NCBI GenBank assembly: GCA_018268335.1
Contig: JAFDWT010000055.1
Span: 15,362-47,726, forward strand
DNA length: 32,365 bases
Source of the DNA: Armatimonadota bacterium
Lineage (GTDB): Bacteria; Armatimonadota; Fimbriimonadia; Fimbriimonadales; Fimbriimonadaceae
Direction: 5' to 3'
Notes under the pieces: generated by a model
Seen by the model: the letters and a program-made list of their open reading frames with translations, nothing else
What the model was told of the DNA's origin: nothing
Databases searched by the model: none
Program-made: the position numbers and the translations under genes
Shown: piece after piece, positions 1-6,694 of the stretch
Position numbering within the stretch: position 1 is the stretch's first letter
Layout of the letters: each line of letters starts with the position of its first letter

Positions 1-111
1 TCATTCATGAACTTGAAGGCGCTGGAAGTCTTGGCTGTGGGCCGGCTCATTGCCGACGTCATCGCCATCATCGGCTCCATCGACATCGTCCTCGGCGAAA
101 TCGACCGGTAA
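1..111 (+). CDS. nuoD: NADH-quinone oxidoreductase subunit D, C-terminal end (partial)
   Basis: Reading frame 1 is open from the window edge to a TAA at 109-111 and encodes 36 residues ending [21 protein letters not shown]-like. A tail of the form NLxAL...G.L(I/V)AD(V/I)(I/V)AIIGS(I/L)D(I/V)V(L/M)G(E/D)(I/V)DR is the conserved C-terminus of NuoD/Nqo4, the 49-kDa subunit of respiratory complex I that lines the quinone site in the peripheral arm. The gene start lies outside the window. The next gene on this strand, a GNAT acetyltransferase, starts only 6 bases after the stop. nuoE does not follow until 6695, so the usual nuoD-nuoE adjacency is broken. The identification rests on a short but very conserved segment. 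Confidence 0.88.
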   Translation, partial: SFMNLKALEVLAVGRLIADVIAIIGSIDIVLGEIDR

Positions 112-117
112 CAGACG

Positions 118-642
118 ATGGTCAGCGTCCGGCAAGCGGTCTTGGACGACGCGCCGGCTTTGGCCGACGCCTTCGTCCAGAGCGTCAGCGAGTCGTACTC
201 GCCGATCATCGCGCCGGAAGACATGCACCTATTCAGCTACGAATCTGCCCTTGAGTCGATCGTTGGAAGGATCAGCGCAGGCGAGTGCGTTTTGGCTGGT
301 GAGTGGGACGGCCGAGTCGTCGCCTACGGTCGATGGTGCGTCATGCCCGAGGAGCCCTGGCCCTATCCCGCGATGGTCTATTCCCTCTTTGTGACTCCTG
401 CTCATCAAAGCAGAGGCGTCGGCAAGATGTTGATCCTCCGCTGTGCCGAGCTATCTGTCGAGAACGGCCACAAGGGGATGATGATCGGTAGCCTTCGGGA
501 CAACACACGCGCCTTGGGTATGTACGAAGGTCTGGGGGCCAAGCGAGTGAACGAAGACCCGTTCCAGATCGGCGACAGGTCTTACGCGCACGTTTTGCTT
601 GCTTGGGACGACTTACCCTCCCTGATCATGCGCCTGGCGTGA
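118..642 (+). CDS. GNAT family N-acetyltransferase
   Basis: A 174-residue protein of typical single-domain GNAT length. These enzymes move an acetyl group from acetyl-CoA to an amine. Motif A is visible as VYSLFVTPAHQSRGVGKMLI at about residues 90-109, with the Q-x-R-G-x-G pyrophosphate-binding loop. It is followed by a motif-B-like segment around NTRALGMYEGLGAKRV (about residues 130-145). The N-terminus (VRQAVLDDAPALADAFVQSV) is the usual first strand and helix. The ATG at 118 lies 6 bases after the nuoD stop, so it is probably read through from the nuo transcript. The substrate cannot be told. The 3' end overlaps the convergent DinB-like gene by 17 bases. Confidence 0.88.
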   Translation: MVSVRQAVLDDAPALADAFVQSVSESYSPIIAPEDMHLFSYESALESIVGRISAGECVLAGEWDGRVVAYGRWCVMPEEPWPYPAMVYSLFVTPAHQSRGVGKMLILRCAELSVENGHKGMMIGSLRDNTRALGMYEGLGAKRVNEDPFQIGDRSYAHVLLAWDDLPSLIMRLA

Positions 643-1144
643 ACCCCCATCGGTCAGTACGAGCGGTCGCCCAGTATAGGTAGTCCGTGTCTTCGGTCTC
701 GCCGCCCAATTGGCCGACAAGCATCACGACTTGGCCCCGATGGTAGTTGCCGTGGCCGACCAGCTGCTTCAGTTGGCCCTCGATGTTCCAGCGATACGAG
801 CGACCATCGGCGATCGGAAATGTGAAGTCTTGCTCGGCTTGCGTGTCTTGAAGGTCAGCAAGATAGGCACGCCACTTCTCGTTGGACGACTCGTAGCGAC
901 CGACCAAGGTCGACTCTTCGACATCGTCCTCCCACCACGGAACTTGTCCAAGGCCGTCCCCGGCCATACGGTCAAGCCAATTGAGCCGGCATGCCGCGAT
1001 GTGGGCGGCAAGGGTCAGGATCTGCCGATACCTCGGATCGTCTCTTGCCTCGATCGAAACCGAGGCGATCATCTGGAGCATCGCCGCAGAGCTCGCTACC
1101 TCGTGTTCGAAGAGGTCGCGATAGACGTCGCATCGCCTTGACAT
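626..1144 (-). CDS. DinB-like putative metalloenzyme
   Basis: A 172-residue protein of the DinB/YfiT-like four-helix-bundle superfamily, whose members often bind a divalent metal through three histidines. The likely triad is visible: His48 in LAAHIAACRLNWLD, and His131 and His135 in the C-terminal GHGNYHRGQ motif, the best-conserved family signature. Members include thiol transferases, damage-induced proteins and many of unknown role, so no reaction is assigned. No Shine-Dalgarno sequence precedes the ATG at 1142-1144. Instead a TAAAAT preceded by TGG (an extended -10) lies 6 bases upstream, consistent with a leaderless mRNA. The gene is convergent with the GNAT gene and divergent from the ankyrin gene. 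Confidence 0.87.
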   Translation of the reverse strand: MSRRCDVYRDLFEHEVASSAAMLQMIASVSIEARDDPRYRQILTLAAHIAACRLNWLDRMAGDGLGQVPWWEDDVEESTLVGRYESSNEKWRAYLADLQDTQAEQDFTFPIADGRSYRWNIEGQLKQLVGHGNYHRGQVVMLVGQLGGETEDTDYLYWATARTDRWGFTPGA

Positions 1145-1150
1145 GAATAC

Positions 1151-1205
1151 ATTTTACCAGACAAATGTCTTGTCTCTTGCGCACATGACGCTCATTGCGT
1201 ATACT
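1151..1205. promoter_or_regulatory. Divergent promoter region between the DinB-like and ankyrin genes
   Basis: On the minus strand, TGG-TAAAAT (1151-1159) is an extended -10 element 6 bases before the DinB-like start. On the plus strand, TTGCGC (1177-1182) and TATACT (1200-1205) sit 17 bases apart and could drive the ankyrin gene. Between them is a short inverted repeat, AGACA-AA-TGTCT (1159-1170), that could serve as an operator. These are motif matches by eye only. Confidence 0.4.
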
Positions 1206-1331
1206 GAAAGAGCGCGACAGGGCGCAACCAGGCCTCCGGGAAGGGTCGAACCCACCTGAAACGAATAGGAACGCAACAAACACCGACTTGTGTCCGGACG
1301 TGAGGCCGCGGACCGCAAGCAAGACGGTCAT

Positions 1332-2768
1332 ATGGAACGAACACTCCCTGAAAACGCCAACCTGGAGCACCTGAAAGCCCAGGCCAAAGATCTCCTTTCC
1401 GATCTACGAAAGGACACCCCCAACTACCCGCTTCATGGCGCGCAGCTGCAGCTTGCCCGTGAATACGGCTTTGCCAGCTGGCCTAAGCTGGTGGCCCACG
1501 TTGAGGCACTGGAGGCGACGAAGCTCGACCGGGCCGGCCAGATCGACTTGGTCGAAAGGAGCATCCACGACGGCAAACCGGCCGACGCCCTGCGCGCCCT
1601 GGTGGCTCGCGACCCCCTTATCCGACGGGCTAGCGTCGCCGCGGCGATGGCGACGCTTGATCTGGATTACGACCTTGACCCTGTCCAGGTCAATGTGCCG
1701 ACTGGTGGGTTCAACGCGACTCCCCTCGTCTATGTCTGCTTTTCTGCCTTTGCCAGGGAGCAGCCTGAGGTCTACGCCGCGATGGTGCGCCGACAGTTGG
1801 ATATGGGCGCCGACCCAAACGCCTCGTTCAATATGGACGAGTACCCGGACAACCCATTCTCCTGCCTTTACGGCGCGTCGGGATGGGCTCGAAACGCGGC
1901 GGCGACCCAGATGCTCCTAGAGGCCGGCGCCGACCCCGACGACGGCGAGTCGCTGTATCACTCCACCGAGACGCTGGACAATTCCTGCCTGAAGCTGCTC
2001 CTCGAGGCGAAGCCCAAGAAAGACCACCACTACGCCTTGCTGCGAAAGCTGGACTTTGAGGACATGGACGGCCTGAACCTCATGCTCAGCCACGGGTGCG
2101 ACCCCAACAGGTTCAACGCCCTGGCCCACGCCATCCGTCGGGGCCGGTCGGCGGCGATCATCCGGCGGCTCGTCGAGGCTGGTGCCGATGTCGACAAGCC
2201 CAACGACGAAGGACTGAGCGTCCAGCAAATGGTCTACGAAAGAGGCCTTGACCTACCCGAACTGCTCGAAGGGTTCGTCCCCGACAGAGCCGACCAGCTT
2301 CTGCGCGCCTGCTGGGCAGGCGACGCCGCTGAAGCGGCCAAGCACAGAATGGACACAAGCACACTGCCGAGGCTGAGGAGACGGGCGTTCACCGACGCCA
2401 TGTGGGAGGGCCGGGCCGAGACGGTCGACGCCTTCGTCGCGGGCGGCTTCACCTGGGAGGATCGGGACGACAGCAAAGGAACGCCTCTGCACGTCGCTTG
2501 CTTTCAGGGCTCCTTGCCGTGCGTGCAGGCTCTGTTAGAGCACAACCCTCCGCTCAACGACCACCTGGACATGTATGACGCGATCCCGTTGCAGTGGGCA
2601 TGCCATGCCTCGCAGTTCCACGATGGCCACACCGACCGCGACTATCCTGGCATTGTCAGGACCATGGCCGCAGCCGGCTCGCCGCCGCCCTACCGCCTGA
2701 TGGGAAGTGATGCCGTCCAACGGGCGCTTCAGGAGTTCTGGCCCGAATTGCCAGCTGGAACCAGTTAG
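1332..2768 (+). CDS. Ankyrin-repeat protein
   Basis: A 478-residue protein from the ATG at 1332; the frame also opens with an upstream GTG at 1290. The ATG is preferred because the protein then begins MERTLPENANLEHLKAQAKD, matching the usual N-terminus of ankyrin proteins that start LPxxxNLEHLKxQAKxLL and continue to a REYGFxSWPKLxxHVE helix (here about residues 44-58). Ankyrin-type units follow, for example LLEAGADPDD, LMLSHGCDPN, RRLVEAGADVDKPNDEG and GTPLHVACFQGSLPCVQALLEH. No signal peptide or membrane segment is visible, so it is probably cytoplasmic and binds other proteins through its repeats. The partner is unknown. Confidence 0.85.
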   Translation: MERTLPENANLEHLKAQAKDLLSDLRKDTPNYPLHGAQLQLAREYGFASWPKLVAHVEALEATKLDRAGQIDLVERSIHDGKPADALRALVARDPLIRRASVAAAMATLDLDYDLDPVQVNVPTGGFNATPLVYVCFSAFAREQPEVYAAMVRRQLDMGADPNASFNMDEYPDNPFSCLYGASGWARNAAATQMLLEAGADPDDGESLYHSTETLDNSCLKLLLEAKPKKDHHYALLRKLDFEDMDGLNLMLSHGCDPNRFNALAHAIRRGRSAAIIRRLVEAGADVDKPNDEGLSVQQMVYERGLDLPELLEGFVPDRADQLLRACWAGDAAEAAKHRMDTSTLPRLRRRAFTDAMWEGRAETVDAFVAGGFTWEDRDDSKGTPLHVACFQGSLPCVQALLEHNPPLNDHLDMYDAIPLQWACHASQFHDGHTDRDYPGIVRTMAAAGSPPPYRLMGSDAVQRALQEFWPELPAGTS

Positions 2769-2816
2769 AAGCTGATGAAGAAACTTAGTTCCTGATCATC
2801 CAGTATGGAAATTTGA

Positions 2817-3578
2817 GTGCCGACTTCCACCGGATTCAAAGGAAAAACCGTGTCTAGCGCTGACTTTGGCTGGGCCAAAGTCAGCTTGGACCGCTACGAG
2901 CCCGGCAGCCTTGCGCCCCATCTCCACGAAACCGACGGGCTGTTCGTCCTTCTCGGCGGTGACCATATCGACGACAACGGTCGGTCGACTCACACCCAAA
3001 GACCCTCCAGCGTCGTCGTGCACCCCGTTGGATTGCGACACGGTACCGAGGTCGGGCCTGCGGGAATGGTCGGCATCAACGTCTTCTTTCGTGATGAAGC
3101 ACCCTGCCCCACGTGCCGCGCGTACAGTGTCCATTCCAACCGGTTGGTGCGCGACTCCGCACTGCGGCTCGCTGGCCAGATGATCCGACAACCTTGTGCC
3201 GCTGAGGCTGCGACCCACGAACTTCTTAGTTCCTTCTCTGACTCTTGCTCAGGCAAGACGCCACGCTGGTTCCGCAGGGCGTTGGCGTTCCTTGAGGAAG
3301 ACCAAATTGCCAATGTCAGCCTGACGGGCCTCGCCCGTGAGATCGGCGTCCACCCGGTTTCGCTATGTCGTGAGTTCCGGCGGCAAACGGGCACGACATT
3401 CAGCGACCACGTGTCCGGATTGCGCGCAGCAAGGCTGTGCTCGGCAGTCCTGCAGTCGCGACCGATCGGCGAATCAAGCGTGGCGTCCGGCTACGCCGAC
3501 CACGCCCACGGCACACGGTCGTTCCGACGGTACACAGGTCTGTCGCCCGCGGCCTTCGCCACAGCCTGTATCGGCTAA
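2817..3578 (+). CDS. AraC family transcriptional regulator
   Basis: A 253-residue regulator starting at GTG 2817, with an alternative GTG at 2850. The N-terminal half is cupin-like (YEPGSLAPHLHETDGLFVLLGGD, then HPVGLRHG) and should bind a small effector. It contains a Cys-x-x-Cys pair (CPTC) near residue 100. The C-terminal ~100 residues are an AraC double helix-turn-helix: helix 1 region NVSLTGLAREIGVHPVSLCREFRRQTG, then FSDHVSGLRAARLCSAVLQS, and the second unit ending SFRRYTGLSPAAF. No clear Shine-Dalgarno site precedes it. The gene lies 44 bases upstream of the S41 peptidase-like gene on the same strand and may regulate it; this is inferred from position only. Confidence 0.87.
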   Translation: MPTSTGFKGKTVSSADFGWAKVSLDRYEPGSLAPHLHETDGLFVLLGGDHIDDNGRSTHTQRPSSVVVHPVGLRHGTEVGPAGMVGINVFFRDEAPCPTCRAYSVHSNRLVRDSALRLAGQMIRQPCAAEAATHELLSSFSDSCSGKTPRWFRRALAFLEEDQIANVSLTGLAREIGVHPVSLCREFRRQTGTTFSDHVSGLRAARLCSAVLQSRPIGESSVASGYADHAHGTRSFRRYTGLSPAAFATACIG

Positions 3579-3590
3579 AACGGTTCAAGA

Positions 3591-3625
3591 CATGCCCCGT
3601 CGGCCAGCACCACAATGGGGGCATG
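3591..3625 (+). promoter_or_regulatory. Hairpin overlapping the S41-peptidase start codon
   Basis: CATGCCCC (3591-3598) and GGGGCATG (3618-3625) are perfect inverted arms around a 19-base loop. The right arm contains both the G-run that would act as ribosome-binding site and the ATG at 3623. Folding of the mRNA would bury the start. Confidence 0.4.
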
Positions 3626-5293
3626 AACGGTCGCCTCTGTAGCCTTGCTTTTGTCGGCACCCTTTTGACATCCGCTTGCCTGTCGTTGCCTGTGGCTAGA
3701 CAAGGCGACCCCGAGGCCTTGGCAAAGGCCCGCCGAGCTGTACAAGAAAACCCCTATGCCAGCGGAGACGTCTACGCAAATTTTGGCTATCAGCTGATGC
3801 AGAAGGAAGACTGGGCGGGCGCGATACCGGTTTATCAAGAGGCGGCCAAAAGAGGTGGGTCGTCTCCAAAATTCAAGGCGGTCTGCACCTACAACTTGGC
3901 CTGCGCCTATGCTCGATCGGGGCAAAAAGACAAGGCCATGGCGACGCTGAAAGAAGCCCTGCGGTTCGGCTACCGGGCCCTGGGTGACCTTCGGACAGAC
4001 GACGACCTCGTGTCCCTGCGAGGCGAGCCTGAGTGGGAGGAGCTCGCGGCCACCAAAGACGTCAGCAAGATGAGCCGCGACGAAGCCTGGCGGTACAATA
4101 TCTGGCTTCTCGACCGGGAGATCCGCCGGTTGCACTATTCACCCTACACCAAGCGGACTCCAGCTGAAACGGACAACGAGACGAAGGCACTGCTCGACGG
4201 TGTCCCCCGCATGGACGACGACCAGATCGGCGTCGCGATCCTCAAATACATGGCCGGTTTTGGCGACGGGCACACCAACGCCCGCACCCCGTCGTTGACA
4301 TCCACCGTCCTGCCCGTCAATTTTTATTGGTACGAAGAGGGCATCGCCGTGCGGGCCGCCGACTCCGCCCACAAGCATCTGCTGGGTCAAAGGCTGATGT
4401 CGGTCAATGGCAAACCAGTGGTCGACGTGGCGGCAATGATGGCCCCGTACATATCCCGCGACAACGACATGTGGATCAAGTTGTTCGTGCCGTTCTACTT
4501 GTGGCACCCGCACATCCTGCACGGCATGGGGCTGTCCGCTTCGGCCGATTCAGTCCGGATGACCTTCCGTGACGCAGCGGGAAAGGACACGACCGTCGAC
4601 CTCAAGGGAACAACCAGGGACCAGGTCGGCCACCTCTTGGCGAACAACCTGCCCGCGAGCTTTGTCAACATTAGCAGCCTGTCCTCAGGGCCGGCACCGC
4701 TCTCGGCTACCCATGATGGCCAGCGGTTCTGGTTTGAATACCTTCCGGACAAGAAGCTGCTCTATTGCCAGATCAACGCCATCCTGAACGACCAGAAAGA
4801 AACGCTCGCCCAATTTGCTGCCCGGCTCTATGCCGAGTTCGACAGCCAGCACGCCGAGGGTCTGGTCTTTGACGTCCGCAACAACGGCGGCGGGAACAAC
4901 ACGCTGCTGCTGCCGTTGATCCAAGGCATGATCGCCAGGCCGGCCCTGACCAAGCGAGGCCATCTCTTTTTCATCACCGGAAGGCTGACGTTTTCTGCTT
5001 GCCAGAACTTCCTGAGCCGTAGCGAGCGGCAACTGCCGATCACGGTCGTCGGCGAGCCCAGCGGGTCCAAGCCCAACTTCATTGGCGAGTCCGTGCCAGT
5101 GGTCTTGCCCTACAAAGGTGTGACGGCTTCGGTCTCGGACCTCTTTTGGGAAGACGGACAGAGCTGGGACACCCGGCAGTGGATCACGCCCCACCTGGTC
5201 GCCCCGCCGACTCTGGCGGCGGCAATGGCCAACCGGGATCCGGCCATGGAGGCCCTATTGGCCTACTGGAAGACGGTGCAGGCAGGAGGCTAA
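3623..5293 (+). CDS. Secreted TPR and S41 peptidase-like protein
   Basis: A 556-residue exported protein. The frame is open upstream to 3437 inside the AraC gene, but ATG 3623 gives a clean signal peptide (MNGRLCSLAFVGTLLTSACLS), so it is chosen. A cysteine at the end of the hydrophobic stretch (TSAC) could be lipidated, but -3 is Thr, a weak lipobox. Residues about 30-125 hold tetratricopeptide-like helices (ANFGYQLMQKEDWAGAIPVYQEAA, then YNLACAYARSGQKDKAMATLKEAL). The rest resembles S41 (C-terminal-processing type) peptidases: ILKYMAGFGDGHTNA, a PDZ-like segment with LMSVNGKPV, GLVFDVRNNGGGNNTLL, and GRLTFSACQNF with the probable nucleophile Ser458. Whether it is an active protease cannot be judged by eye. 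Confidence 0.83.
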   Translation: MNGRLCSLAFVGTLLTSACLSLPVARQGDPEALAKARRAVQENPYASGDVYANFGYQLMQKEDWAGAIPVYQEAAKRGGSSPKFKAVCTYNLACAYARSGQKDKAMATLKEALRFGYRALGDLRTDDDLVSLRGEPEWEELAATKDVSKMSRDEAWRYNIWLLDREIRRLHYSPYTKRTPAETDNETKALLDGVPRMDDDQIGVAILKYMAGFGDGHTNARTPSLTSTVLPVNFYWYEEGIAVRAADSAHKHLLGQRLMSVNGKPVVDVAAMMAPYISRDNDMWIKLFVPFYLWHPHILHGMGLSASADSVRMTFRDAAGKDTTVDLKGTTRDQVGHLLANNLPASFVNISSLSSGPAPLSATHDGQRFWFEYLPDKKLLYCQINAILNDQKETLAQFAARLYAEFDSQHAEGLVFDVRNNGGGNNTLLLPLIQGMIARPALTKRGHLFFITGRLTFSACQNFLSRSERQLPITVVGEPSGSKPNFIGESVPVVLPYKGVTASVSDLFWEDGQSWDTRQWITPHLVAPPTLAAAMANRDPAMEALLAYWKTVQAGG

Positions 5294-5298
5294 GTAGC

Positions 5299-5403
5299 TC
5301 AGACGACGGAGCGCTTGCCCTGGCGGAGGCCGCGCAGGCGCTTCTTGAGCTTCTTGACCGTGCTGTTCTGGCGGATGCGGCGGGTCGGCGAGGTCTTCTT
5401 CAT
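5299..5403 (-). CDS. Unrecognised 34-residue basic protein
   Basis: A minus-strand ORF from the ATG at 5401-5403 to a TGA at 5299-5301 encodes MKKTSPTRRIRQNSTVKKL followed by KKRLRGLRQGKRSVV. It is very basic, with 15 Lys/Arg in 34 residues and no acidic residue. Every sense codon ends in G or C, strong evidence that it is really translated in this GC-rich genome. No Shine-Dalgarno site is seen, but TATCCT (5412-5417) lies 8 bases before the ATG and could be the -10 of a near-leaderless transcript. The composition suggests an RNA-, ribosome- or DNA-associated protein, but no family is recognised. Confidence 0.6.
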   Translation of the reverse strand: MKKTSPTRRIRQNSTVKKLKKRLRGLRQGKRSVV

Positions 5404-5461
5404 GGAAGCGGAGGATACCGGGTCCGGGGCAACTTGACTGGTGGCGGGCCGTAGGTCAAGC

Positions 5462-5563
5462 ATGTGGGCACTTGTTGAGTTGGTTTTGAGCCTGTTTGGC
5501 GACCTGTTCACATCGCAGAGGTTTCCCTATTGGCGCGACCAGGACTATCGTAGGCGCCGCTAG
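5462..5563 (+). CDS. Candidate 33-residue membrane-type microprotein
   Basis: The ORF encodes MWALVELVLSLFGDLFTSQR then FPYWRDQDYRRRR. A hydrophobic N-terminal half is followed by an aromatic/charged part and a terminal run of arginines. About three quarters of codons end in G/C. It resembles the ORF at 6547-6675: both start within AAGCATGTGG, both carry a (L/F)F.DLF.S core at similar positions, and both end in a basic cluster followed by a GC(C/G)GCTAGG context at the stop. No good Shine-Dalgarno site is visible. It may insert in the membrane with the arginines cytoplasmic. Function is unknown; the paralogy is the main argument that it is real. Confidence 0.42.
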   Translation: MWALVELVLSLFGDLFTSQRFPYWRDQDYRRRR

Positions 5564-5585
5564 GACTTCGGCACAGTCTGCGCCT

Positions 5586-5608
5586 CGCTACCGTTATTAA
5601 CGGTAGCG
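5586..5608. promoter_or_regulatory. Perfect palindrome abutting htpX (candidate operator)
   Basis: CGCTACCGTTA and TAACGGTAGCG are perfect 11-base inverted arms around a single T, ending 5 bases before the htpX ATG. No Shine-Dalgarno site fits in the remaining space. It does not resemble the CIRCE element. It could be a repressor operator controlling this stress protease, or an mRNA hairpin at the start codon. Confidence 0.55.
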
Positions 5609-5613
5609 ACCCT

Positions 5614-6489
5614 ATGAAACGGATCCTCCTTTTCGTCGGAACCAACTTGCTCGTCATGACGACCATCACCGCGGTGGTCTATTTGACCGGCCTCCATCGG
5701 TACACTACAGCTTATGGCCTCAACCTGCCGACCCTGGCGGTGTTCTCGCTGGTCGTCGGCTTTGGCGGCTCGTTCATTTCTCTGTTCATCAGCAAGTGGA
5801 TGGCCAAGATGGCCATGGGCGTCCAAGTGATCGACCCGGCCCGACCCGGCAGCCCCGACGCGGCCTGGCTCGTGCAGACCGTCCACGACGCCGCCCGCAA
5901 AGCGGGGCTGGAGAAGATGCCCGAAGTCGGCGTCTTCGAGTCGCCCGAAATGAACGCCTTTGCGACCGGCCCGAGCCGGAACAACTCGTTGGTGGCGGTC
6001 TCGACCGGCATCTTTCAACACATGGACCGCGGCGCGGCCTCGGCCGTCATCGGCCACGAGGTGGCGCACATCGCCAACGGCGACATGGTGACGATGACCC
6101 TGTTGCAAGGCATCATCAACACGTTCGTCGTGTTCCTCGCCCGGGTGCTGGCTAGTTTGGTCGGTGCTGGCGACCGCGACCGGAGCGGGCTGGTCTACTT
6201 CCTGACTGTCATGGTCTTCCAGACCGTGCTCACTCTTCTCGGCAGCATGGTGGTGATGGCGTTCAGCCGGTGGCGCGAGTTTCGCGCCGACGCGGGCGGA
6301 GCCCAGCTCGAAGGCCGGGACAACATGATCCGCGCCTTGCAGACACTGAAACAGAATCAAGCTCTGCCCTATCGGCGGGCCGAGTCGCTGGCGACCATGC
6401 AGATCTATGGCCGGGGTGGCTTGATGAAGCTGTTCATGTCCCACCCTCCACTCGACGAGCGGATCGCCGCACTTCAAGCCTCCAGGTGA
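5614..6489 (+). CDS. htpX: HtpX family membrane zinc metalloprotease
   Basis: A 291-residue M48B protease, close to the usual family length. HtpX degrades damaged or misassembled inner-membrane proteins. Two N-terminal transmembrane helices are visible (about residues 4-26 and 40-62). The zinc site HEVAH is at 148-152 with Glu149 catalytic. Two further hydrophobic segments span about 165-185 and 192-217. The third zinc ligand is probably Glu222 in SRWREFRADAGGA. The C-terminal SHPPLDERIAAL motif is also typical. The ATG is preceded by a palindrome rather than a ribosome-binding site. A rho-independent terminator follows 10 bases after the stop, so the gene is probably its own transcription unit. 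Confidence 0.94.
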   Translation: MKRILLFVGTNLLVMTTITAVVYLTGLHRYTTAYGLNLPTLAVFSLVVGFGGSFISLFISKWMAKMAMGVQVIDPARPGSPDAAWLVQTVHDAARKAGLEKMPEVGVFESPEMNAFATGPSRNNSLVAVSTGIFQHMDRGAASAVIGHEVAHIANGDMVTMTLLQGIINTFVVFLARVLASLVGAGDRDRSGLVYFLTVMVFQTVLTLLGSMVVMAFSRWREFRADAGGAQLEGRDNMIRALQTLKQNQALPYRRAESLATMQIYGRGGLMKLFMSHPPLDERIAALQASR

Positions 6490-6499
6490 CCCACACTTC

Positions 6500-6541
6500 C
6501 GTCCCGGCTCGCGCAACTGCCGAGCCGGGACGTTCGTTTTT
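6500..6541 (+). terminator. Rho-independent terminator of htpX
   Basis: CGTCCCGGCTCG (6500-6511) and CGAGCCGGGACG (6521-6532) form a perfect 12-base stem with a 9-base loop, followed by TTCGTTTTT. This is the most canonical terminator in the window. It separates htpX from the following microprotein ORF and nuoE. Confidence 0.9.
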
Positions 6542-6546
6542 GAAGC

Positions 6547-6675
6547 ATGTGGTGGTTTGGCGGTCTGTGGGAGGCGGTCGTCGGGTTCTTTGTCGACCTC
6601 TTCGTCTCCCCTTGGTCAGGGCCGTCCGGTTCAACTGACGACCGGGACAACACTTCACGACGCAAGCGGCGCTAG
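6547..6675 (+). CDS. Candidate 42-residue membrane-type microprotein
   Basis: The ORF encodes MWWFGGLWEAVVGFFVDLFV then SPWSGPSGSTDDRDNTSRRKRR. A Trp-rich hydrophobic helix is followed by a polar linker and a basic tail. About three quarters of codons end in G/C. It shares start context (AAGCATGTGG), core (FxDLFxS), basic C-terminus and stop context (GCSGCTAGG) with the ORF at 5462-5563 on the other side of htpX. It begins right after the htpX terminator and ends 19 bases before nuoE. No Shine-Dalgarno site or clear promoter is seen, so it is a candidate only. It could be a small membrane protein linked to HtpX or to complex I. Confidence 0.42.
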   Translation: MWWFGGLWEAVVGFFVDLFVSPWSGPSGSTDDRDNTSRRKRR

Positions 6676-6676
6676 G

Positions 6677-6682
6677 TAAGAT
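6677..6682 (+). promoter_or_regulatory. Candidate -10 element of nuoE
   Basis: TAAGATCAC begins 18 bases before the nuoE ATG. The similar TAGAATCAC lies at 13003-13011 upstream of nuoF. Both could be -10 hexamers giving very short leaders, which would allow the two separated nuo genes to be transcribed independently. Confidence 0.35.
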
Positions 6683-6694
6683 CACGTCAGTTCC

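Larger units (their letters stand above)
5294..5613. other. 320-base interval between the S41 gene and htpX
   Basis: No conventional-length gene lies here. It contains the minus-strand basic ORF (5299-5403), a plus-strand microprotein ORF (5462-5563) and a strong palindrome (5586-5608). Each is described separately. Confidence 0.8.

Noticed and set aside
3437-3622. Upstream extension of the S41 peptidase-like protein
   Set aside because: The extra 62 residues overlap the AraC gene in another frame, are Arg-rich, and would bury the signal peptide that begins at 3623.
5560-6516. 318-codon minus-strand ORF opposite htpX
   Set aside because: HtpX is unmistakable on the plus strand. The antisense product is His/Asp/Gly-rich low-complexity sequence typical of a mirror frame.
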